The translations under genes and the position numbers were made by a program. From Chamaesiphon sp. (GTDB lineage: Bacteria > Cyanobacteriota > Cyanobacteriia > Cyanobacteriales > Chamaesiphonaceae): a stretch of DNA of 8,998 bases. This document shows, in pieces, positions 5,144 to 8,998 of this stretch; position 1 is the first letter of the stretch; every line of letters starts with the position of its first letter. The stretch covers positions 1-8,998 of the forward strand of contig JAJAZF010000475.1 in the NCBI GenBank assembly GCA_026785875.1. Reading direction: 5' to 3'. The notes beneath the pieces are model-generated. The model saw only the letters and a program-made list of their open reading frames with translations. It did not search any database and was not told where the DNA came from.

Positions 5144-7339
5144 ATGACTACTGCGGTTCAGACTCCAGCCTTTGCCGAAGGGATTCAATATTTTGGGGAA
5201 TCGATCCCAGGATTCGATACTTATGGCAAGACACCAGTTATCGCTGCTGGGCAAACGGGCATCAATGATGCAAACGATCCCGCCGCCGCTTTTCAAACCT
5301 TGCTCTACGCCGACGCGCTGCGCTATCTAACTCTGCAAGTCTGCGCTAGCAAAGCATCGGGACATCCGGGCGGATTTGCCAGCCAAGCCGAAGTCTATGC
5401 TTCATTGGTAATGCTCGGACATAAGAATATTCTCACCGAAGTCGGACATCATGCACCAGGATTCTATAGTGCCATGTTTCTCGATCGATCGTTGGAAGCA
5501 ATGGGTATCGATACAGTTCAGCAATTGCGAGACAAGTTCCGCGAAAAAGATGGACTGATTGGGCACTTATCTGGCTCTATACCTGGTATTCTCGCTCCGG
5601 CGGGGCCTTTGGGTCAAGGGCAACATTTCGCGATGTCTGCGGCGAAATTGCATCGAGACAAATTATTCCCCTTCACTGTCGGCGATGGTGGTTTGGGCGA
5701 GCCATATATTATCAGTGCGATGCAGCATTTTCATACTGCGTTCCCGACGGTGACTAATTTCTTACCTGTATTGGTGTGGAATGGTTATTCTCAGGAGCAT
5801 CACAGTATGGTGTCTACCAAGACTAATCAAGAGATGCTCAGTTATTGGCAGGGTAATGGTTTTGATGAAGTCATTCTCGTCAATGCCAAGGATTTTGACG
5901 ACAAAAATCAGACTGGCGAATATGTTGATGGTACCCTGTTCTCGATCGAGCAACGATTAGCCTTTACTCAAGCCATTCTAGCTGGTGTTGATAAAGCGGC
6001 TAAAGCTGCCCTCAGTGGGAAATTAACCGTCTTTATCATCAAACAACTCAAAGGCGCGGGAGTTCACGCCACAGGTTCCAAATCCCATAACCTATACGCC
6101 CATCACACCCTCGATCATGCCGACATTATTAGCGGCTTAAAAACTCGCGCTCTCCATCCCCAAGCCTGGGAACTAGTGCGAACTAATTGCGAACGCGCTG
6201 GCGGTGGCTCCTCCTCCCAAGTAGCCGTCACTGAATCAATATTACCAGTCCCCAGCCTCGGCGATCTTCCCCTCGAAGAATATGCAGCAGGCGAAGCTAA
6301 AGTATCCACTACTGCAATGGGGCGATTAGTCGGCTATGTGGGGCAACAGGATAAAAACTTCATCGTCAGTAATGCCGATGGGAATGAAGCTTCAGGGATT
6401 GCCAATATCAACCAAGCTCTGAAAATCATCCACCCCACCACCGACGAATTATACTTCCAATCACCCGACGGGCAAGTCTACGAACCCCTGAGCGAAGATG
6501 CTTGCGCGGGACTTGCCGCCGGACTTGCCCTAATGGGTGCGCGTACCCTCTGGTGTTCCTACGAATCCTTCGCCATCAACGGCTTACCCATCTGGCAAAC
6601 CGTCACCCAAGCAATGGCAGAACTCCGCCGCCCCACACCTTCTACCATTACCCTCTACACCGCAGGGGCACTAGAACAGGGGCGCAACGGTTGGACGCAC
6701 CAACGCCCCGAAATCGAAGCCTACTTCGCCTCGATGATGCGGAATGGCAACGTCTTCCCCGTCTTCCCACCGGATGCAAATAGTATCCAAGTCTGCTATG
6801 ACTGGGCATTAACTACCCAAAATAAAGGCGTAGTCATCACCGCGAGTAAATCACCCTTACCCATCCGTACCACCTTCGCCCAAACTCGGCAAGGGTTGGA
6901 AGATGGCGCGGTAGTCTTGCAATCAACCCCTGGCGACAAGCAAGTAGTCTTCGCAGTTATCGGCGACATGACGCTAGCACCAGCGTTTGAGGCGGCTGCA
7001 TTTTTAAAAACCGAAGGTATCGGCTCAAAAATCGTCTCCATTATCAATCCTCGTCGCCTCTATCGTCCTAGCGATGTCGCCTGGGATACCTGTAGTCAAC
7101 CTGACGGTGGTTTCCTCAGTGATGCTAAGTTCGCCGAAATCTTCGGTGGCAGTGCCTTAATCGGCGTTACAGGTGGCGCACCTGCGATGTTAGAGCCTGT
7201 AATGTTGCGATCGACCTCACCTCGCGATACCTTCGCCTGGAAGCGTGGCGAAACTACAGCGAGTGCTGGTGAGTTAATGGCATTTAATGGGATAACCGCT
7301 GAGGCTATTTGTAAGCGGGGATTAGAGTTAGTGGGTTAA
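5144..7339 (+). CDS. Phosphoketolase-family thiamine-diphosphate enzyme (short cyanobacterial type)
   Basis: This intact protein has 731 residues. Phosphoketolase splits xylulose 5-phosphate or fructose 6-phosphate with phosphate to give acetyl phosphate plus an aldose phosphate, bypassing carbon loss on the way to acetyl units. Support includes SGHPGG (72-77), GPLGQG (154-159), VGDGG with a downstream WNGY (179-183 and 212-215; the GDG...N thiamine-diphosphate motif) and a central YEPLSEDACAG. NGWTHQRPE and FPPDAN match the phosphoketolase NGFSHQ and PPDAN segments. It is shorter than the usual roughly 800 residues, and its N-terminal active-site loops differ from the classical form. I think it is the second type of cyanobacterial phosphoketolase, like Synechocystis sll0529, so its substrate is less certain. 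No Shine-Dalgarno sequence sits close to the ATG; GGAGG at 5112-5116 is too far away. A hairpin follows the stop. Confidence 0.85.
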   Translation: MTTAVQTPAFAEGIQYFGESIPGFDTYGKTPVIAAGQTGINDANDPAAAFQTLLYADALRYLTLQVCASKASGHPGGFASQAEVYASLVMLGHKNILTEVGHHAPGFYSAMFLDRSLEAMGIDTVQQLRDKFREKDGLIGHLSGSIPGILAPAGPLGQGQHFAMSAAKLHRDKLFPFTVGDGGLGEPYIISAMQHFHTAFPTVTNFLPVLVWNGYSQEHHSMVSTKTNQEMLSYWQGNGFDEVILVNAKDFDDKNQTGEYVDGTLFSIEQRLAFTQAILAGVDKAAKAALSGKLTVFIIKQLKGAGVHATGSKSHNLYAHHTLDHADIISGLKTRALHPQAWELVRTNCERAGGGSSSQVAVTESILPVPSLGDLPLEEYAAGEAKVSTTAMGRLVGYVGQQDKNFIVSNADGNEASGIANINQALKIIHPTTDELYFQSPDGQVYEPLSEDACAGLAAGLALMGARTLWCSYESFAINGLPIWQTVTQAMAELRRPTPSTITLYTAGALEQGRNGWTHQRPEIEAYFASMMRNGNVFPVFPPDANSIQVCYDWALTTQNKGVVITASKSPLPIRTTFAQTRQGLEDGAVVLQSTPGDKQVVFAVIGDMTLAPAFEAAAFLKTEGIGSKIVSIINPRRLYRPSDVAWDTCSQPDGGFLSDAKFAEIFGGSALIGVTGGAPAMLEPVMLRSTSPRDTFAWKRGETTASAGELMAFNGITAEAICKRGLELVG

Positions 7340-7348
7340 GATTCGGTC

Positions 7349-7382
7349 GAGGTAGGGGCAATTTATGAATTGCTCCTACCTC
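7349..7382 (+). terminator. Strong hairpin / dispersed palindromic repeat after phosphoketolase
   Basis: Arms 7349-7363 and 7368-7382 pair over 15 bp, with one G-T pair, around a TATG loop, beginning 9 bp after the stop codon. No T run follows, so it is not a textbook intrinsic terminator. The core GTAGGGGCAATT...AATTGC.CCTAC strongly resembles a short palindrome that I recall being dispersed through many cyanobacterial genomes between genes. It could end or stabilise the phosphoketolase transcript. Confidence 0.65.
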
Positions 7383-7478
7383 AATATCGATCTTCGGCAC
7401 AAGGCAGAGCCTACGCCAACGATAGAGCTTCAGGTACATCGCACTGTACGAATGAGCGGTTTGTTGAAGAGCGATACC
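7383..7478. repeat. Intergenic spacer with a possible dispersed-repeat piece
   Basis: No gene is seen here. The stretch 7399-7430 (ACAAGGCAGAGCCTACGCC followed by AACGATAGAGC) resembles the GC-rich AGGC.GAGCCTACGCC repeats I recall scattered in cyanobacterial intergenic regions. The match is from memory only. Confidence 0.3.
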
Positions 7479-7496
7479 TATAGCAAATGCTATAAT
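7479..7496 (+). promoter_or_regulatory. Extended -10 promoter overlapped by an inverted repeat
   Basis: TGCTATAAT (7488-7496) is an extended -10 box with a perfect TATAAT, 34 bp before the first codon of the DUF6888-like ORF. It is half of a perfect inverted repeat, TATAGCA (7479-7485), AA, TGCTATA (7488-7494), so a protein bound to the repeat would cover the -10 box. The nearest -35-like hexamer, TTGAAG (7464-7469), is 21 bp away, too far for a standard spacer. The layout suits an autoregulated toxin-antitoxin-type operon. Confidence 0.5.
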
Positions 7497-7529
7497 CCAT
7501 TCAGATAGTAAGTTTCAGGAGTTGGAGCT

Positions 7530-7703
7530 ATTCCTACATCAGAGCAAAAGACACAGTGCTATCTACTGTGTTGCCGATTCACCAGATTCTACTTACCAAT
7601 TAATCTCGTTCAGTTTGATAAAAGAACAGGAAATATCTTCTTTTTAGCAGGTGATGAAAATACTATCGAAATATATCCTAACGGTAAGTGGAGATACATT
7701 TAA
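7530..7703 (+). CDS. DUF6888-like small protein with an ATT first codon (start possibly lost)
   Basis: An open frame of 57 codons runs from ATT (7530) to TAA (7701-7703). It reads IPTSEQKTQCYLLCC, then NLVQFDKRTGNIFFLAG and IEIYPNGKWRYI. This matches the cyanobacterial DUF6888 family as I recall it, whose members start MPT.EQ and end with a G.W.F/Y tail. Here the codon aligned with the initiator Met is ATT. AGGAG (7518-7522) lies at ideal spacing, 7 bases upstream, and in-frame stops at 7506-7511 exclude an earlier start. ATT is a rare but real bacterial initiator (infC), so the gene may be weakly expressed or may be a start-loss pseudogene. Its stop overlaps the next ATG by one base. The function is unknown, although the pairing with DUF6887 is recurrent. 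Confidence 0.65.
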   Translation: MPTSEQKTQCYLLCCRFTRFYLPINLVQFDKRTGNIFFLAGDENTIEIYPNGKWRYI

Positions 7704-7912
7704 TGAATCAGCTTAATTACCAACAGATGAGTCAGAAAGAATTGCGGGAGTACGTTCTTGCCCATCGTGAAGATGAGGCAGCTTTTCATGCCTATGTCGA
7801 TTTGCTACATGCAGAAGGAAATTGGGTAGAAATGCCAGCTTTAGAGTCAGAGCAAGATCTAGATAATTATCCTGAATTTATCGATCGCATACGTCAAGGT
7901 TCTAATGGTTAA
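7703..7912 (+). CDS. DUF6887-like small protein
   Basis: The protein has 69 residues from ATG 7703, which overlaps the preceding stop (TAATG). GGAG at 7690-7693 gives good spacing; a GTG at 7688 is in frame but less suitable. The sequence contains MNQLNYQQMSQKELREYVLA, then HREDEAAFHAYVDLL, matching the cyanobacterial DUF6887 family, which I recall as often lying beside DUF6888. It is acidic, soluble and probably helical, with no catalytic motif. The pair has the size and arrangement of a toxin-antitoxin-like module, but I know of no demonstrated activity. A truncated zinc-finger gene follows after 2 bp, so the three genes form one transcription unit. Confidence 0.72.
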   Translation: MNQLNYQQMSQKELREYVLAHREDEAAFHAYVDLLHAEGNWVEMPALESEQDLDNYPEFIDRIRQGSNG

Positions 7913-7914
7913 GT

Positions 7915-8046
7915 ATGGAATGCTTATACTGTAAAGCTCAGATGGAGAGAGGGACAGTCCCTTTTCGCATCGATCGCAATGGCTACCACATCTCGTGGGA
8001 TGCTATTCCTGCATGGGTATTAAACAGCTCGAATGTCGATCGCTAA
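7915..8046 (+). CDS. Truncated YgiT-type zinc-finger protein
   Basis: This 43-residue ORF begins 2 bp after the DUF6887-like stop and reads MECLYCKAQMERGTVPF, then RIDRNGYHISWDAIPAWV. That is the N-terminus of the YgiT/MqsA-type zinc-finger family (about 70-80 residues), whose members act as antitoxins or regulators. The first Cys pair (C3, C6) is present. The second pair, expected directly after PAWV as C..CG, is missing: the sequence continues LNSSNVDR and stops. Without it the zinc site cannot form in the usual way, so the protein is probably non-functional. Its toxin partner, usually just upstream and often DUF4258, is absent. The ORF ends 4 bp before the convergent oxidoreductase stop, which suggests the tail was lost at that junction. 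Confidence 0.7.
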   Translation: MECLYCKAQMERGTVPFRIDRNGYHISWDAIPAWVLNSSNVDR

Positions 8047-8050
8047 TTCA

Positions 8051-8998
8051 TCAATTTGAGCTAGGATAATCGCCCAATAGAGCGGGATATTTAAGCTTAA
8101 ATTGTCCTTGACGCAGCTCATCGGGGCAGGGCATTCGATCGAGCCGAATTAATTCAGCAATTGCGGCGGTTTCGGTATCTCGTTTGCTGCTAGCTGCGGC
8201 TAATACTCGATCGTCTTTGACATAAAAAGCGATAAATTCTCGTCGATCTAAATCACCATCAATAATCAATTCATCCCAGGCTGTCGCGTGTCCGACATAG
8301 CGAATCGGGAACTCAAACTGTGCGCTCCAAAATACCGGAACGCCGCGAAACTTAGTTGGGTTTCCAACCATATTATGCGCTGCAATCCGTCCGTGCTGGG
8401 CAGCAATCCGCCAATGCTCGACCCGCAGGGAACCTGATGTAAGCCAATCTGGATATCGCGCAATATCTCCAGCAGCATACACACCTTCTGCCGCGCACAG
8501 ATATTCATCGACGAGGATACTCCGATCTTGGGGATCTAAATCGATACCAGTGATGAAATCAGTCACAGGTTTTACACCAATTCCAACTACTACCAGATCG
8601 GCAGACAAGCGATCGCCATTATCGAGAACAACGGTTTCAACTGTACCTTCACCTTCTAATTGCGCCACTTTTCGACCCATTTTAAATGTGACACCTTGCT
8701 CCTGATGAACTTGCTCAAAAAGATGTCCGATTTCTGCACCTAAACTCTTTTCAAATGGGAAAGAAGCTGGAGAAACAATTGTTACTTTTACGCCCTTTTG
8801 AGTAAGTCCAGCGGCGATTTCCATACCGATGAAACTAGAGCCGATAACTACTGCTCGATCGGTATTTTTGGCAGATTCCAGCAGGCGATCGGCATCGGCA
8901 AAACTCCGCAGCGTCAAGATATTTTGTAAGTCCGCACCTGGAACTTCTAACTGAATCGGTTGGGTACCAGTGGCAATCAGTAGCGAATCATAAACAAG
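8051..8998 (-). CDS. AIFM3-like FAD/NAD(P)-dependent oxidoreductase, C-terminal part (runs off right edge)
   Basis: The frame is open from the right edge to TGA at 8051-8053, giving 315 visible residues; the N-terminus lies outside the window. It opens within the FAD domain (DSLLIATGTQP). An NAD(P)-binding Rossmann segment follows, AVVIGSSFIGMEIAAGLTQKG, in which GSSFIG replaces the usual GxGxxG as in AIFM3-type flavoproteins. Then comes the second FAD motif, VYAAGDIARYP, and a C-terminal reductase domain (VPVFWSAQFEFPIRYVGHA, then DRREFIAFYVKDDRVLAAAS). Such proteins pass electrons from NAD(P)H to a ferredoxin or Rieske partner, and many carry an N-terminal Rieske domain, which cannot be checked here. 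An internal Met at 8917 is not the true start. Confidence 0.88.
   Translation of the reverse strand, partial: LVYDSLLIATGTQPIQLEVPGADLQNILTLRSFADADRLLESAKNTDRAVVIGSSFIGMEIAAGLTQKGVKVTIVSPASFPFEKSLGAEIGHLFEQVHQEQGVTFKMGRKVAQLEGEGTVETVVLDNGDRLSADLVVVGIGVKPVTDFITGIDLDPQDRSILVDEYLCAAEGVYAAGDIARYPDWLTSGSLRVEHWRIAAQHGRIAAHNMVGNPTKFRGVPVFWSAQFEFPIRYVGHATAWDELIIDGDLDRREFIAFYVKDDRVLAAASSKRDTETAAIAELIRLDRMPCPDELRQGQFKLKYPALLGDYPSSN

Noticed and set aside
5559..7047. Several ORFs of 63-93 codons in other frames of the phosphoketolase gene
   Set aside because: All are shadows of the intact 731-codon gene, with no recognisable domains or ribosome binding sites.
7949..7972. GGGACAGTCCC followed by TTTT looks like a small intrinsic terminator
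   Set aside because: It lies within the conserved coding part of the YgiT-type gene (RGTVPF), and the stem core is only about five base pairs.
8266..8508. An 80-codon minus-strand ORF in a second frame of the oxidoreductase
   Set aside because: It overlaps the well-supported flavoprotein frame completely and resembles no known family.
1..8998. CRISPR arrays, tRNA or rRNA genes, att sites
   Set aside because: I scanned for regularly spaced repeats and for tRNA-like or rRNA-like stretches on both strands and found none.

Overview
The window looks like a cyanobacterial chromosome. The hexamer CGATCG occurs about 27 times by my manual count, where chance predicts about two, and two full HIP1-type GCGATCGC octamers are present (26-33 and 8609-8616). 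Several genes belong to types I know mainly from cyanobacteria: an LpxB-related glycosyltransferase-like protein, a short phosphoketolase, an ISMich2-like ISKra4-family element, and DUF6887/DUF6888 proteins. The dense TCGATCGA variant recalls Chamaesiphon-like genomes, but that is only an impression.

Layout. Bases 1-308 (minus) are the N-terminus of an LpxB-related protein that runs off the left edge. Bases 309-1095 form a graveyard: a roughly 180-bp piece of a second phosphoketolase gene with an internal stop, an 80-residue truncated ADP-ribosyltransferase-like ORF, and a coding remnant readable only by switching frames. Bases 1088-3497 (plus) are a compact three-gene operon: a J-domain/coiled-coil protein, a degenerate WD40 protein ending in TPRs, and a small helical protein of unknown family. 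Bases 3515-5042 (minus) are a Phd/YefM-type antitoxin gene split by a 1174-bp insertion sequence with perfect 21-bp inverted repeats and a perfect 9-bp target duplication. The transposase inside it is itself broken. Bases 5144-7339 (plus) are an intact 731-residue phosphoketolase-family enzyme followed by a strong hairpin. Bases 7530-8046 (plus) are three tightly packed small genes: a DUF6888-like ORF that begins with ATT instead of ATG, a DUF6887-like gene, and a truncated YgiT-type zinc-finger gene. Bases 8051-8998 (minus) are the C-terminal part of an AIFM3-like FAD/NAD oxidoreductase that runs off the right edge.

How it fits together. The phosphoketolase is the clear housekeeping gene. 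It is flanked by relics of toxin-antitoxin-type genes, and a decayed homologue of part of it lies 6 kb to the left. The split antitoxin shares a 101-bp divergent intergenic region with the phosphoketolase. That region holds a perfect 16-bp palindrome and a TATAAT box for the antitoxin, so a repressor made from the truncated antitoxin could in principle still act there. The J-domain/WD40-TPR/helical operon is the best candidate for an uncharacterised multi-protein system. The overlaps between its genes suggest co-translation, and an upstream partner appears to have decayed.
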